Translations under genes and position numbers: made by a program
Shown here: piece by piece, positions 1 to 11,905 of the stretch
Layout: each line of letters begins with the position of its first letter
How positions within the stretch are numbered: position 1 is the stretch's first letter
Notes under the pieces: generated by a model
What the model saw: only the letters and a program-made list of their open reading frames with translations
What the model was told of the DNA's origin: nothing
Databases searched by the model: none
Assembly (NCBI GenBank): GCA_036346225.1
Contig: JARFIW010000139.1
Span: 3,410,001-3,474,000 of the forward strand
Reading direction: 5' to 3'
Origin: Platerodrilus igneus
Lineage: Eukaryota > Arthropoda > Insecta > Coleoptera > Lycidae
DNA: 64,000 bases

Positions 1-865
1 AAAGCATAAAGGCAACTCAATTTCGCAGAATTGTACTTAAATGGTAAAGTTACCATATAACGACCACTTAGTTTCCGTTGCACGATCAATGCGTAAATTC
101 GCTCGCATTTTTGATCACCAGGATGTTCAGAATTTTGCTTAGGAAAGTGGTCGACTTCCTAAAATATTAACTAAAGAATCCAAAGCGGGTTCAACAACCA
201 AACGAAAAGTTTGAAACCCCATTTGTAGCGGACCACCTACTGAAACGGATCCCATAACGACATATCCTAATTCCGTTTCCATAGCAATAGGCGTATGTAA
301 GAATCCAGAAACCTTACGAGAACCGAACTAAGTAGGGAAGAGTCCCGCTTCAATTATTCTATCAATAGTTCTCGATATATTGGATTTATCGTCTGGTAGG
401 GGCAGATCACTTACGTATTCCAGTAAGTCACGACAAATTTTACAATCTGGAAGTCTATCTGTAATTTCATCAACCAACAAAACTTGATTTCAAATATACG
501 TCTGAATTAAATCGAGACGAAATTGCTGTTGTAGTAAGACACTATACCAAATTAGCACAACCACCTGTACCTTTAATTACGGATTTGCAGGGGTTAATAA
601 CCTATCGCATTTTAGGGTAAGAAAATTCGCATGACTACCTAAATCGAGTAAGAGTTTAACCTTAAATTGTTCGTCATTTTTACCAAACATATTTACTAAA
701 ACAGTCGAAAAAATCACGGTACAACTGCTTGTAATAGTAACTAAGGCGCTTGGGCTTTCCTGCATCGATTTTACAACTGGTACCTCATCCGCCTTACCAG
801 GCACCCTACATGTGATTTTCAATGCTCCACCCGAAGTTAGTACATTGATCAGGAAGCGAGTTCTT
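1..865 (-). pseudogene. BEL/Pao retrotransposon pol: aspartic protease and peptidase A17 region, decayed, runs off the left edge
   Basis: Minus-strand translation gives a BEL/Pao gag-pol. The piece at 577-822 has the usual retropepsin context: a run of beta-type residues, then LLLDLGSHANFLT, where the catalytic D-[ST]-G triad is changed to D-L-G, so the protease should be dead. Downstream, 1-540 reads as the family's peptidase A17 linker between protease and reverse transcriptase (DEITDRLPDCKICRDL, then a GYVVMGSVS stretch) with an in-frame stop near 330 and more near 120-145. The element continues past base 1, so RT, RNase H and integrase are outside the window. Gag lies upstream at 1384-2035 in the same orientation. 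What is seen is residue pattern; family assignment is from knowledge of BEL/Pao. Non-functional. Confidence 0.75.
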
Positions 866-904
866 TTTACCTAAAAAATTTTGAATTTTGCCGAATCCTT
901 GCTG

Positions 905-1165
905 TTCCAAGCAACATAGAAATCTTTAACGTGCGTGACAACACTCACACACGAGACCTCCATTTTACCTCTCATCCGAACGAGGACGTATTTTTGTGAA
1001 GAATGCTCGCCTAAACATTTTTCAATCTTTAACGTGCGTGACCGTGTTGGGATTCGAACCCGGAACCATGTCTGCCAGGCACCCCTTAAACCACATTATG
1101 GCGCTGTTCCTTTATCTCAACAACCGTGCCATTTGTTTGACTATCAATTTTGCTCCCTGTTTGAG
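905..1165 (-). mobile_element. tRNA-derived SINE-like insertion in the BEL/Pao gag-pol
   Basis: On the minus strand about 1037-1110 resembles a tRNA: an A-box-like segment (TGGTTTAAGGGGTGCC) followed some 30 bases later by a B-box (GGGTTCGAATCCC). The sequence sits between the gag zinc-knuckle coding stretch and the protease, where BEL/Pao elements have contiguous coding sequence, so it is an insertion. An 18-base direct repeat starting AATCTTTAACGTGCG occurs at 921-938 and 1024-1041; it is either part of the insertion's own structure or a nested duplication. The outer boundaries are estimated from where retroelement coding similarity stops and resumes. No functional tRNA is claimed. Confidence 0.45.
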
Positions 1166-1167
1166 AT

Positions 1168-1384
1168 TAAGGTACCCTAAAGTGTACGAGGGAATTATGT
1201 TTAGATTTACAAAATTCACGAGAAGCACAGATTTTGCAAGTAGTTACCCGGTGTCGCCCTAAACAAAGCATACATAAATTTTATCTTTTATAATCTTTAA
1301 TATTTCTAGCGGAGTTTTCGCCAAAAATTTGCTACATTGGGATATATTGTGATGTGACTGGCAAACAATACATTGACTAGCACT
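1168..1384 (-). pseudogene. BEL/Pao gag zinc-knuckle region, frameshifted
   Basis: Just downstream of the gag reading frame (minus strand, about 1368-1265) a different frame gives QCIVCQSHHNISQCSKF, a C-x2-C-x4-H-x4-C-like nucleic-acid-binding knuckle typical of BEL/Pao gag. A second cysteine/histidine cluster (TTCKICAS...KHNSLVHF) follows in another frame at about 1260-1170. The frame changes and the SINE-like insertion immediately after show the copy is dead. Confidence 0.6.
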
Positions 1385-2035
1385 TATACCTCGCCCGTAA
1401 CAAAAAAGTATTTACTTTTACTGTAATTAGACGTTGTTCTCGTTTTATTTTGAGGCGATGTCATAGCAAAAATCTCAGCTTGTTCCTTAGTAAAATTTAT
1501 TACTTGCTTATAAGTCACAGCAGTTGATTTTCTATGAGTATTCTCAAAGAGATTCCTAGTTTGCTCATCTAATTTAGACCATACTAAGTAGGCATAAATA
1601 AAATTTAACAAATCGTCTTTATTCAAATTCTGTAATGTTCTATATACTAAATCGTACGTTTCTAAAGTATTGTTTAAACTATTTGCTGAAGCCGTTACTG
1701 CTGGCTTCAAACATAAAATTTTTCCTAAACAATCAAAAGCTAAAATTCGCGGTTTATTATATCTTTCCTTCAGCAATTGCCAAAACAAAATTACAATATA
1801 ATTCATTAAATGCTTCAATACTTTGATAGTTAGGCTTAAATGCGGCATTCAATGACAATTTAGTTTCAATACTTTCATCTACACGTTTTCAAATTCTACC
1901 TTAGTTTCATATAAAGTTTTCAATCTAATAACAAAATTTGTCATCGTATTTGAGTCATCCAAATTCTTAATGTCGTTATACATTTTCCGCAAATCGTTCA
2001 GAAATTTTGACACTTCTGATAAAATTTCTTAAGGA
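1384..2035 (-). pseudogene. BEL/Pao gag (DUF1759-type), decayed
   Basis: The longest open part (1384-1848, 154 codons) contains the hallmark BEL/Pao gag order: a W-x-L-L-K-E-R-Y motif (FWQLLKERYNKPRI), a helix-rich segment ending AYLVWSKLDEQTRNLFE, and KQVINFTKEQAEIF near the end. The N-terminal part continues upstream to about 2035 in other frames with at least one frameshift, so there is no intact start. Gag forms the virus-like particle in functional elements. Its neighbours are the zinc knuckles and protease downstream on the same strand, as expected for one gag-pol unit. Confidence 0.75.
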
Positions 2036-2654
2036 AAAATTGAATATTTCAAGTGTTTAGTCGTTGCCAACCAACGACAAATCACTTTAAGGAAATATTC
2101 ATTACTGTACTGTACAGAAATAATATGTGTACACATCAGGACTACAAAAATGACTGAGAACATGCAACCCAAACAATTTAATTCGTATATTTAATATAAA
2201 TCACAAAAATCATTTGATGTAAAGAATTACTGGTGGTATCGGCTAAGTACACAAATCAACAATTGAAAATGCGGCTCTCAGGACCAAAAAATACTATGTT
2301 AATGCTATTCACTGGTCTTTGATTTATCGATGATTTTATAAAATAAATATTTCATTCAAAACCTAGGACTGTATGTATCAATAATAAATAAAACGAAAAA
2401 CTTAATAATAGCACTTACCCAAATTCCAAGTGCTCTAGCTTGCTTTTTCGACTTGTTACAGAAAACAAGGAAGGATAATAGAGGTATAAAGATTTGACCT
2501 TCTATTTTTACACATCAGTATCCGTGGAAATTAAATAAATAAACTTCAATTTTGTTTATATATGAATTTGGGTGTAGGCGAAACAAGGGAACATGGGAGG
2601 CTATTTTAGCTCTGAGAGTGATAATGGAGAAAATAATAGAAAAAAGGTGAAAGC

Positions 2655-2655
<1 letters not shown>
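2036..2655. other. No gene seen; AT-rich flank of the BEL/Pao copy
   Basis: About 600 bases without convincing coding sequence. No LTR partner for the BEL/Pao copy is visible in the window, so this could hold its degraded 5' leader or be unrelated DNA. The 205-codon minus-strand frame crossing 2515-3132 is antisense to the LINE and to the (TA)n tract and is not a gene. Confidence 0.4.

Positions 2656-2693
<38 letters not shown>
2656..2693. repeat. (TA)n microsatellite
   Basis: A pure TA dinucleotide run of about 38 bases lies directly upstream of a 5'-truncated LINE; the LINE sequence starts abruptly at its right edge. Confidence 0.95.
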
Positions 2694-2697
<4 letters not shown>

Positions 2698-3700
2698 TTG
2701 TAGATCTGGAAAAAGCATTCGACAATGTAAAATGGAAAAAAAAATGTTGGAAATACTCAAAAAGATTGAAATGAGTTTTAGGCATGGACGGATAGTACAT
2801 AGCTTATACAAAGAGCAAACAGCGGTAATAGAATTAGAGCAGGAACGTAGAGAAGTAGATATTAGGAAAGGAGTGAGACAGAGATGTAACCTATCCCCAA
2901 AAATTTTTAACTTATACATCGAAGAGACAATGAATACAGTCAAGTGCAGGAAGACATTTGGGAATACTATGCAGTGATAAAATATTGATATGCTTAGATT
3001 TGCAAAAGATATAGCGGTATTAAGATCTAGCAAGGAGGAGTTAGAAGCTGCTCTTAATGAAATGGAAACAGTTCTAACAGAGAGGTACGGTATGAAGATT
3101 AACAACAATAAAACTAAAGTACTAATATGCAAAGGAGGGAAAATAAATCAAAAACTAGAATACAAATAAAAAACTGCTACCTATGAAGCCAAATAACGCA
3201 AGATGGGAAAAGTGCAAAAGATACAAAACAAAGATTAGCACAAGTGCTTGCTACATTTGACAAGGAAAAGCAATTACTGTGTTCCAGCACAACAAACACA
3301 AAAACACGGAAAAGATTGCTGAAAACATATGTGTGGAGCACAGCACTGTACGGCTGTAGAACTTGACAGTAGAAAAAACGGACAGTAAACAGATATAAAC
3401 CTTTGAAATTTGGTGCTATAGACGTATGATGAAGATATCATGGACGGACAAAGTTAAGAACAATGATGTTCTAGAAATGCTGGGGGAAGAAAGAAATATG
3501 TGGAAAACAGTAAAAAATAGGAGAGGTAGGACGATAATCACATACTAAGGCTTGAGGGAATAGTACGGAATATAATATAAGCAAAGATAGGAAGAAATAG
3601 AGGTAGAGGTAGACTTAGGTTAGACTATTGCACACAGGTAGCCAAAGATGTAGGCTGTGGTCATTTTACAGGAATGTGTAGACTAGCCTATTATAAGTGC
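2694..3700 (+). pseudogene. Non-LTR retrotransposon, 5'-truncated reverse transcriptase to 3' end (copy 1)
   Basis: Translation gives ordered reverse-transcriptase motifs: FVDLEKAFDNVKW (motif A region), RKGVRQRCNLSPKIFNLYIEE (motif B, where G is usual for the R before C), then LRFAKDIAVLRS, in which the catalytic FADD is mutated to FAKD. Further on are MKINNNKTKVLICKGGK and the C-terminal WTDKVKNNDVLEML region with several stops. It is the APE-type LINE family that recurs in the window at 7.7, 29.3, 32, 43.4 and 51.1 kb; copy 3 preserves the endonuclease. I do not assign the clade firmly. Frameshifts and the active-site change mean it is inactive. Confidence 0.8.
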
Positions 3701-6700
3701 CGCAATAGTGATAAACTTTGCTGTTCTTCGCCTGTGCAAGAATTTCTTATCACCTGCCATGGAGAAGACAACACTTTCGACTTTTGTATTCCGTATTAGA
3801 TGGACACAATCATACAGTCAAGTAACGCTTTCCGTTTGAACGGCCGCTATCAATAAATGTGCTTCGTTTCGCAATTGTTAAAAAAGGTAAGTATTTGTAT
3901 ATTATCATTGTCCACTTTTCTCTCCTAGTTAACTATCGTAATTTTGTTACCGCATTTAACATGTTGATTGTGCGAAAGGATTTATTGAAAAACTATTAAT
4001 TTGGCAAGTGTTCAAGTGTTGGGAGTGCTACGGTTTTAATTTTCACTACAGAATTAATACTGAACTTCTTTGTTTTAATTTAAAATACTCTAGAATGATT
4101 TTATTTTAGACACTAATCTTACATCTATTATACTTTATTCTTAAGAACTTAGTTTGTTATTGCTCTGGTGATATAAGCTTTTCATTGTCTAGCTCTTATC
4201 TAAAAACATAAAAACAAGTTCAACTAGATTAACTTTTATTCTTACTACCTTTTGAATTTATTTAGTAATTTGTTTTAGGGGATTCTTTTGACATATATTT
4301 ATTATTGATAATTTTCATAATGTACTTTTATTGGTAGCTTTAATATATTGATTAATTTAGAAGGTCGAGTGCAGGTCCTTATTTAGTGAACTAGTTTTTA
4401 TTCATAATTGGAATGTATTAGATTTTAATACATATATAATGGAAATTGATTCTAAATTTTGTTTAGTAAATTGGTATATATTTGGATATATTTTACTGTG
4501 ATATTTAGGGGTTAAAAGGGCATTATTATTCAATTGACAATTTATTTTGTGAATTAACATGTGGAAATACAGCAAACCACTTTCAAGCGCTTTTATTTTA
4601 AATAGTTTTAGAATTTAATTTGTTTCAGAAACTTTCAAGAAGCTAAAATGTAATTTGGAATAATCCATCAAATATAAATACTCATAAAGTATAGCGTGTG
4701 TTATATTAGAAACAGTCCGTGTAAATAAAGCAATTTAAATTTCATATGTAATCTTCGTATTTGACATAAAATTCAAACCCTCTGATTTACAGCAAAGTTG
4801 GCCGTTATATATGTTAAAAGCGTTTGAAAGTGTTTTAAAGAAACCTTCCTAGTATTATTAAATAGGCGAGATAAGCCGTTTATTTTTCCGTATATTATTA
4901 AGTAGAGTAGACTAGAACTGCACATATAAACAGAAATTCCAAGTAGTTGTTAGTTCCGACGTCAATTAGAATAAATTTATAACCTCTTAAAAAGATGATA
5001 ACCTTAAGTTGACAACAGCTGTTGTATGTTACGAACAACAAGGTAACAGAAAGAAGTTATTTGATCGCATGTGTATAAGTAACATGGATATAACACATGT
5101 TAAGGGATAGGCGTAGTATGAACGTTAACGTTCGTTGACATGGGTGAATATACAAGATTATTAGAGGGGGTTAGTTATTGTTCGTTGTACAACGGGGATT
5201 GAAAACAAAGTAAAATAAGCGACTTTTAGCGTGTATATAGAAGTGGGATAGAAAGTATCCAATATCAAGATAGGCGTATTTTAAACGGTAACTTTTGTCA
5301 AGTGGACTGGGTATACACGTGATTGGAGTGAGAGATTTGAATACGAAGAAAACAATTTAGTACGGGATGTTATTGTGAGCTTGAAACTTGCGTTTTTGAA
5401 GAAAATTGTGTCTGTTATAGGCAGTTTTTGGAAAGCGGTGACCGTTGGAAGTGAAGTGCTTTTGAGAATTGAGAATGTTTGTATTGAAAGAAATTTGAGG
5501 AATTGTGGCAAGCTTTTAGGGGTGGAGAAACTCGATATAAGCTGCCAGGCATGGATAAGGAGGTCTCTTAGATTTTAACCAGCTTACAGTTCTTATGTTT
5601 TGACAAGCGTACATCGATCTTGATTTTCAAAAACCTGACGGCTTCAATACTATAATGCTTTTACGTTTACATAAAAGTACAATTAATTTACACTAATGTG
5701 ATGTAAGTAAAAACAGTTTGATTTTAATTTGCGCTAAGTCTGCAAAACATGCATTTTGAAATGGAGTAAATGTCAGTATTTTGTTGGTTTGGTTGAGTAC
5801 CAACAATGTATGGTATTAGTAGAAGAGGTTTAGAGTTTTGGATGCCCTATCAAATTGGTAGACGAGATGACATCTTGGTAATATGGTTGCAGCTTACAGT
5901 TGCGGTTATTGCGATCCAGATTGGGGTGTACCTGAATGCAGTAGTTCTCGATACAATGGTAGCAGGCCGTGGGTGAACTTGAAATCTAGGTAACTGATGT
6001 TTTTCGTTGTATATGTGTGTAAATAGGTGCTTAACGACTTGGTGCATTGAGGGTATAATTTTATGAACTAAATGGACAAACAGGGAAAGCGTTACGGAAT
6101 GAACTTTTTAAAACTGAGTTATTTTTACTGTATTTTATGTGGGAATTGATGATGAGGAATGATTAATGGTATTTGTAATATTTGATGTATGAACAAGGTA
6201 AAAGGTCTTTTTGATTATTAGTGTGCAAAAATTAGCACGTAAGAACAAGGTTTACTTTAAGCTCATATTGAATCAGGATTAAAATAAGAAATGTGGTAAA
6301 GCCTTATTACTTTCTCGGACTGTATTAATTGGAAAAATTAATCTGGAATAAACTTTGATATCAAAATGTAATATTAAGAGAATATTTGGGGGATGTATAG
6401 AATATGTAAATAATGTGTGAGAGAAGAGTTTAATTTAGATTTTGGCGTGTACGTTTTTCCTGATATATAAATAAAAGTAGGCGATTTACCGGAGCAGCAT
6501 TTTTTTTTGAGTAGTTAGCTTTATTTTCGGAAATCAGCTGAGCAGCCGTGGAAAACTTCATTAAGCAGAGGTAGTATTTAAAATAGGTACATCACCACAC
6601 TACCAACAGTCTTAGCAGCTCCCAGGAGATCGTAGCAATATATATAATCTTGTCGCGTTAATAGTACATGGTTGTTGGCATTCTCTGCCGATTACTAAAC

Positions 6701-7570
6701 ATTTGTTTCATCCGGTTTCCAGAGTAAATTTACTGTACAGTAAATTACAAAAATGAAACAGATTATTTTAAATTACGACGCTTCGTGATTTGAACATAGA
6801 GTTCGTGTGTTTGTATATGTACTTTGCTTTGACTTAGTTATTGGGTTCAAGACGGAAATATTTTTCACTGGAGTTTCAGTGTTTTAAACTCTGGTTGCAG
6901 AAATGTTATAAGGCCGCTGTTGACATACAGTCAGGAGTTCCAATCGACAAGTATAATATTGAGATAAGTATGGTTAGAATGAGTATTCTAATTCGGGGAT
7001 CTCTAATCTGTAAATCACATTTCACGTGTTAAATTAAAATTATTGTGAGGGGAATATTAATTTATTATATTTATATTCGTGTGGATGTCCTTATTAATTT
7101 TTTATTAAAGGATATGAATTGATTTATAATCGAGCTAATTATAAAAAATTTGTAAGCTTCGAGCAATTGCTTAAAATGAAACGTAGAGAGTTTCATTTTA
7201 AATTTGTGTCACGAGTTGATAAATCATATTAATAATTCATGCTATTACTCGATTAACTGTATACACATTACATGGGAATATATTATAATAAAATCGTTAC
7301 GTGTAGTTAGTTTATTTGTGGAAGATTATTTTATATAAATTCTAGTGCACTTGGATTGCGGTTATGTCGTTATATTCAATTTTCAAAAATATTGACCAAT
7401 TGAGGTCTTGAGGTAGGCTTCATAAAACATCGGGTTTCTACTGTAACGGGTGAGTTTGCTCGGTTCATTCCATACTCTGTGGTGACATGGTAAGTCTAAA
7501 TCCCCGTATACTTGGTAAGAACAATAAAATGACGCTATAAAGTCCCATGCTTTGATCCATAATTATTTTA
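3701..7570. other. No gene recognised; AT-rich intergenic DNA
   Basis: No coding signal convinces me: the frames at 5281-5578, 5850-6047 and 6841-7032 are short and resemble nothing. At 3900-4022 the minus strand contains a roughly 110-base repeat that recurs at 31675-31800 and 32020-32140. The rest is AT-rich with scattered T and A runs. Confidence 0.5.
3900..4022 (-). repeat. Dispersed repeat, third copy of the 31.7/32.0-kb repeat
   Basis: The minus strand aligns over about 110 bases with two copies near 31.7 and 32.0 kb; the best block includes TTAATAG, CCTTTCGCACAATCAACA. Those two copies are joined to Penelope-like terminal sequence, whereas here only the inner block is present. Function unknown. 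Confidence 0.5.
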
Positions 7571-7574
7571 GCGT

Positions 7575-7670
7575 CATAAATAGCATTATAAGGGATCTTG
7601 GTAACCACAGGCTGCTTAACCCCCTTTACATACTACTGAATATCGGTGAAATAGGGTATATACTTACAAA
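7575..7670 (+). mobile_element. Penelope-like terminal-repeat fragment
   Basis: Around 7590-7660 the sequence matches the right flank of the Penelope-like element at 61765-61825: GGATCTTGGTA, CCACAGG, TGCTTAACCCC and a GAAT-TCGGTGAAAT block are shared in the same order. Only about 95 bases are present, and it is followed directly by a LINE 3' piece. It is a solo fragment without coding sequence. Confidence 0.55.
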
Positions 7671-7679
7671 AGAAGAAAA

Positions 7680-8190
7680 CGGAAACAGATCTATATCTAA
7701 CAAGAAAGAGCAGCAGCTATGTTCGAAGCAACAAACATAGAAGCAAGTGCAAAAGTGTTGGAAGCATAGGTGTGGAGCACAGGACTTTGCGTCTATGAAA
7801 TAGGGATAGTAGGAGAAGCAAACAGAAAAAAGAAGACGTCATTTGGAATATTATGCTTCAGATGTATAATGATGATAGCATGGACAGATATAGTTAATCA
7901 CAAAGAGGTTATAGAAATAGATATCTGTGAAAAACAAAAAAGATAGGAGAAATAGAAGGACAGGATACGTTCTAAGGTATTTCTAGGGAATAGTGCGGGC
8001 TATATTACAAGCAGATATAGGAAAAAAAGAGAGGTAGATGTAGACCTACATCAAACTATTGCACACAGAGTGAAAGGTGTAGGCTGTGGGAATTTCAGAG
8101 AAATGTGTAGGTTAGCTCAGAGTAGGATACAATGGAGGTACGCGTCTAACCAGTTCCAGGACTGAAGACTTGATGATGGTGATGATGATA
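7680..8190 (+). pseudogene. Non-LTR retrotransposon 3' end (copy 2)
   Basis: A 5'-truncated copy of the window's LINE family. It keeps the C-terminal region (MMIAWTDIVNHKEVIEI), degenerate 3' coding sequence, and the shared 3' end GGTACGCGTCTAACCAGTTC followed by a tail of GATGATGG repeats ending near 8190. The same 3' end and GAT-rich tail occur at 43.6 kb and, inverted, at 31.8, 32.2 and 51.1 kb, so this is the family's true 3' terminus. Stops throughout; inactive. Confidence 0.75.
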
Positions 8191-8894
8191 TAAATAAGTG
8201 GTAGTGTAACCAGTGTTCATGGCTGTAAGTAACCTTAGTAGCTGGTGGCGATTGCTGGCGTACGGGCAGCTTCCTGGGTTAGTAGAAATTAAAGCGGATT
8301 GCTGACGGAATGTTCCCAATCTAGGCGTGCTTGATAGCGTCACCTGCTCTAGGACGTGGTCCTGATGCAGTAATGGCTTAAGGTGGATCTGTCTAAGTTA
8401 TGGCGAGATGGTGCCCATGAGAGTTCACTTCATTTTATCTTTTAGATTTAGTGGTTACAATGAGATAATCTGAATGAAAACCCTTAGTACAATAGGAATT
8501 CGGGATTTCCGTCTTGCATATTCTTAAGTTTAGTGGCTTTCTTAAAAAAAGAACAATAAGAAATAAAGCTTTAGAATTTGGAGTTCTTTTATAGCGGAGT
8601 TTGTTTGTATTGTACACGCCACAGTTCTATTTTATATTCCTTTGAAAAATGTTTCAAACGTGCATGTTATTTATTTGCATCTTGCTTACTTATTGGTCAG
8701 TTAAATAGAAGGTTTTGTACTCTTACAATTACATAGTTCAAAGAGCCCTACATGCGGTTACAAAAAATCAAATAAAGTTAGAGTGGTCTAACAATAATAA
8801 ACCCATGAAATCGTTAATAGCTTGCTATACAGTAAGAAGCCAGAACAAAATGTTTGCCGAACATTAAGTGGTTAAAACTTCTCCGCTATTTGGA
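8191..8894. other. No gene recognised
   Basis: About 700 bases with no coding signal beyond short chance frames. Confidence 0.45.
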
Positions 8895-9300
8895 AAATAA
8901 TGCAAATTTATTAAAGCGCTAAGATTTTCGATCATTTTGTAACGCACGTGAAAACTTTAAATCGTTGGCTACATACTGATATACCACTAAACGCAAGTTA
9001 GTACAAAGGGTAACTGATTGCTCAGAAGAACTTTTCCAATTAATCGCTTAAAACTTTCCTAAGTTTAGGTTGTTTCCCCTTACTTGCCGCAAAGTACAGT
9101 AGAGTAAAGGTGAATCTGTGATTTGAATCAGTAATACCCGCTTTCTTACAAAATTAGGGTAATTCAACTAAGGGGGAGTATTAATTCCCTAAACAGTTGT
9201 AAATGTTAAATTGCGAAAAATAACATTGCTATAAATGTAAATTAGGATTTGATTAGCTATTCCGTCGTGGTAAACGCTTTTGTGTTTGAGGTTCCATTTT
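8895..9300 (+). repeat. Dispersed repeat family D, copy 1
   Basis: Shares an ordered series of blocks with 23085-23480 and, partly, 19085-19290: CGTGAAAACTTTAAA, then ACTGATATACCACTAAACG, GTTAGTACAAAG, CTGATTGCTC, and GAAGAACTTTTCCAATTAAT. The similarity continues into a TTGTTTCTCC-like segment. No protein is encoded. The three copies are in the same orientation. Probably an unclassified non-autonomous element. Confidence 0.6.
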
Positions 9301-10934
9301 ACATTAATATAATAGAATTGTTGAAGCAACCATTGCATCGCATATTTGTAAGTATTGGAACGGGCTACTACTACCGCGTTTCTTTAATTTAAAACAAGTA
9401 ATAATAAAGGTCTTTATTACTCACTGTTCACAAGTCTAATTAGCAGTATATGCCTTATTTATAGATGTTTTCAGTCCACTTAACAATGAAGCACTATTAC
9501 ACTAATGAATTTACAAGCACTAATTTCTTCTTAAACTAACTTCTTTACCATAGGTCCATTAACAACACTAACACAACTATTTGTTTATACACTTCTATTT
9601 ATTTATGTATACTACAAGCTGCATGTACATTAGACACAGCACATAACATTTATGTATACTTCTAAAAGCTCAAACTACTATTACTTTACAACGTTATAAT
9701 TTATATTAGACATTCTAGTATAGACTGACCCTTGCATTTCTTAGCGGTCTTATATATACTCAGATTTAAAGATATGACTCATCTTCTGGTAATTACGAGA
9801 AACTTCCCGGTCTGGCGAGAATGAACAGTGCTGGCGGCGTTTTGTGTGTTTGATTGCTAGAAGCATTCTAGAATCGTGAAGACTATGCAGACCCTACAAC
9901 GCTTGTGTGTTTGACGGGTTGCCTAATAGTGGCTCGCAACAGTATGAAATCGTCAGATTAAATTGTTTGTGTATGTGACTTATTAATATTTGAAAGAGAT
10001 ATGCTATAGGCAACCCAATATACATTCTAATAACCGCCAAAGGCAACTTTGTAGATAAAAGGATACAGTTATTAAGTGATGTGACGTTTATAAATGTTTT
10101 AATTGTCAAAAGAAAGTACTTTCCTGCTAGTTTGATTTTATTAAACAAACAGTTTAAAAATAGTTAGATAGTAGTACGAAATATTTCAAGCGGAACGTAA
10201 TTTATCTTTAAATTTCAATTTCAATAGAAGAATTGTTTTTCAACCCCTTGCGATGAACAAAGAGACGGGTTATATAAATCTTTAAAATTAGGTGGAGTAC
10301 AAATGTTAAATTTACATAAACATTTAAATGACACATGAAAATATGTAGTTTATAATGGCTTAGGTAAAAAGCCTTTTCGACAATTTTTCTCTGTTACAAA
10401 TAAGTGTATCTTTTGGTTCAACGCGTTTTCGCATGACATGAATTAGTCTTTCTTTTTTATTGCGTTGATTTTTGGTATCAAATAGCAACACAGTCGTATA
10501 AATGACACGACCCACAAACTACACAAAAGAAATTTTACAATGCGCTTGGTACACTTTGAGAATGAAAATGATTTTAAAAATTGGAAAAAACGTACATAAA
10601 ATACGCAAGCAGTATTCTAGATTTGATAAGGAGCAACCCTCCATAGCGCTCCATTGTGTCCTAAGATATTGTAACGAAAACTCTTTTGGAATAACGGCAG
10701 TTCTTTATTATCAACTGATTGTACAAACATTTTTGAACAACTTGTAGCTATAGGCGATTTATTTCTAGCTTTTGCTAACAGTATAAATATTAACAAAAAT
10801 ATTCTCGAAGGACTATTATTAATTTGTATCGATTACTACAATAATTTATATCACATAGGGAAATTTCTATTAGCAGTCTGCACCACTATTTTATTTCATA
10901 CCACAAATATATGACTGGAATAAAAACGTAATAT
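9301..10934. other. No gene recognised; left flank of the Polinton-like element
   Basis: AT-rich sequence, no convincing coding sequence. It ends with the 6-base TATAAT (10935-10940) that is repeated on the far side of the 5.3-kb element at 16239-16244. Confidence 0.5.
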
Positions 10935-10940
10935 TATAAT

Positions 10941-11714
10941 AGTAGACCATTTAGTGACGAACCAAGCCCACATTTCCTCCAGAATCCCACATTTCCTCCC
11001 ACATCTGGACCAAAAAGTTTTCTTCGACTAACCATTTTTCATCTTTCGAGATAAATATATCTTAAATTTTTCATCTTTCGAGATAAATGAGCATCCTCAT
11101 TTCCACACACGAGATAAACCTATTTTTAAGATTTTTTTACCGCTAATATTCTGGACCAAATAGTTTTCTTCGACTAGCCAATGCATCTTTTGAGATAACC
11201 CTATCTTGTTTGGTATCAATTAATATTAGATTTTTCTCAGCTACCCGAATTTCTAAGAATTTTTCAGATAGCGTCATCCCCCAGAGAGCTACCCTGATTT
11301 TAAGATTTCTTACCTGTAACGACTTTTCAGCGTTCTTATAAATTTTTTTAGTCATGCAATACATTAAATTAGCTTAGAATTTTATGCACATCCCGAATCT
11401 GCAAACAGATTTGAAATAGGACCACGCCCTGCAAAATTACACATATACCCTCTGCGAGATAAATCTTTCTCCACATTTCCACCCACGAGATAAACCTACC
11501 TTGTTTGGTATCAATTAATATTAGAATTTTCTCAGCTACCCGAATTTCTAAGAATTTTTCAGATAGCATCATCCCCAAGGGAGCTACCCTAATTTTAAGA
11601 TTTCTTACCTGTAGCGATTTTTGAGCGTTCTTATAAATTTTTTTAGTCATGCAATACATTAAATTAGTCTAAAATTTTATGTAGAATCCGAATCTGCAAA
11701 CAGATTTAATATCC
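10941..11714 (+). repeat. Left terminal inverted repeat of the Polinton-like element
   Basis: Mirror of 15465-16238. It contains an internal tandem duplication of roughly 295-base period (minus-strand frames at 11143-11364 and 11369-11659 begin with the same residues, MYCMTKKIYKNA). Six copies of TTTATCTC or GTTATCTC-type octamers point toward the outside of the element. A CAGGTAAGA sequence, which matches a splice donor, occurs in each duplicated unit. The frames differ from their right-repeat counterparts by only 2 of 96 and 4 of 73 residues. Confidence 0.9.
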
Positions 11715-11905
11715 GGCGTTTATACGTTCTTTATGCGCTGCAGTCGATTGGTTTTCCAAATCCTTAATTTGTTCCCACTCATTGGCTGTAATTTTTAGTT
11801 CCCCCTGGAAATAAACCATCTCGATGTGCCTTTCGTTGTGTTTTTTTATGGCATCACATCCAGTAAAAACATTTTCGCACACACTGCAGAGATGTTCATT
11901 CTAGA
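11715..11905 (-). pseudogene. C2H2 zinc-finger gene, 5' part only, truncated by the left inverted repeat
   Basis: On the minus strand one frame reads CSVCENVFTGCDAIKKHNER followed by H: C-x2-C-x3-F-x5-I-x2-H-x3-H, an exact TFIIIA-type zinc-finger spacing. Downstream residues (EMVYFQGELKITANEWEQI) match the homologous gene at 51642-52519 residue for residue in most positions. The ATG at 11899-11897 is out of frame with the finger because this copy lacks eight bases that the other copy has just after the start. The gene stops where the inverted repeat begins, after about 60 codons, whereas the other copy runs near 290 codons. Likely a DNA-binding accessory or regulatory protein; inactive here. 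Confidence 0.65.

Noticed and set aside
2515..3132. 205-codon minus-strand frame
   Set aside because: Runs antisense through LINE copy 1 and through a (TA)n tract that yields IYIYIY; not a gene.
11143..11659. 96- and 73-codon frames inside the inverted repeats as real genes
   Set aside because: They are tandem duplicates of each other, low in complexity, rich in A/T-driven residues, and start with the non-coding block seen elsewhere; conservation is explained by the repeat itself.
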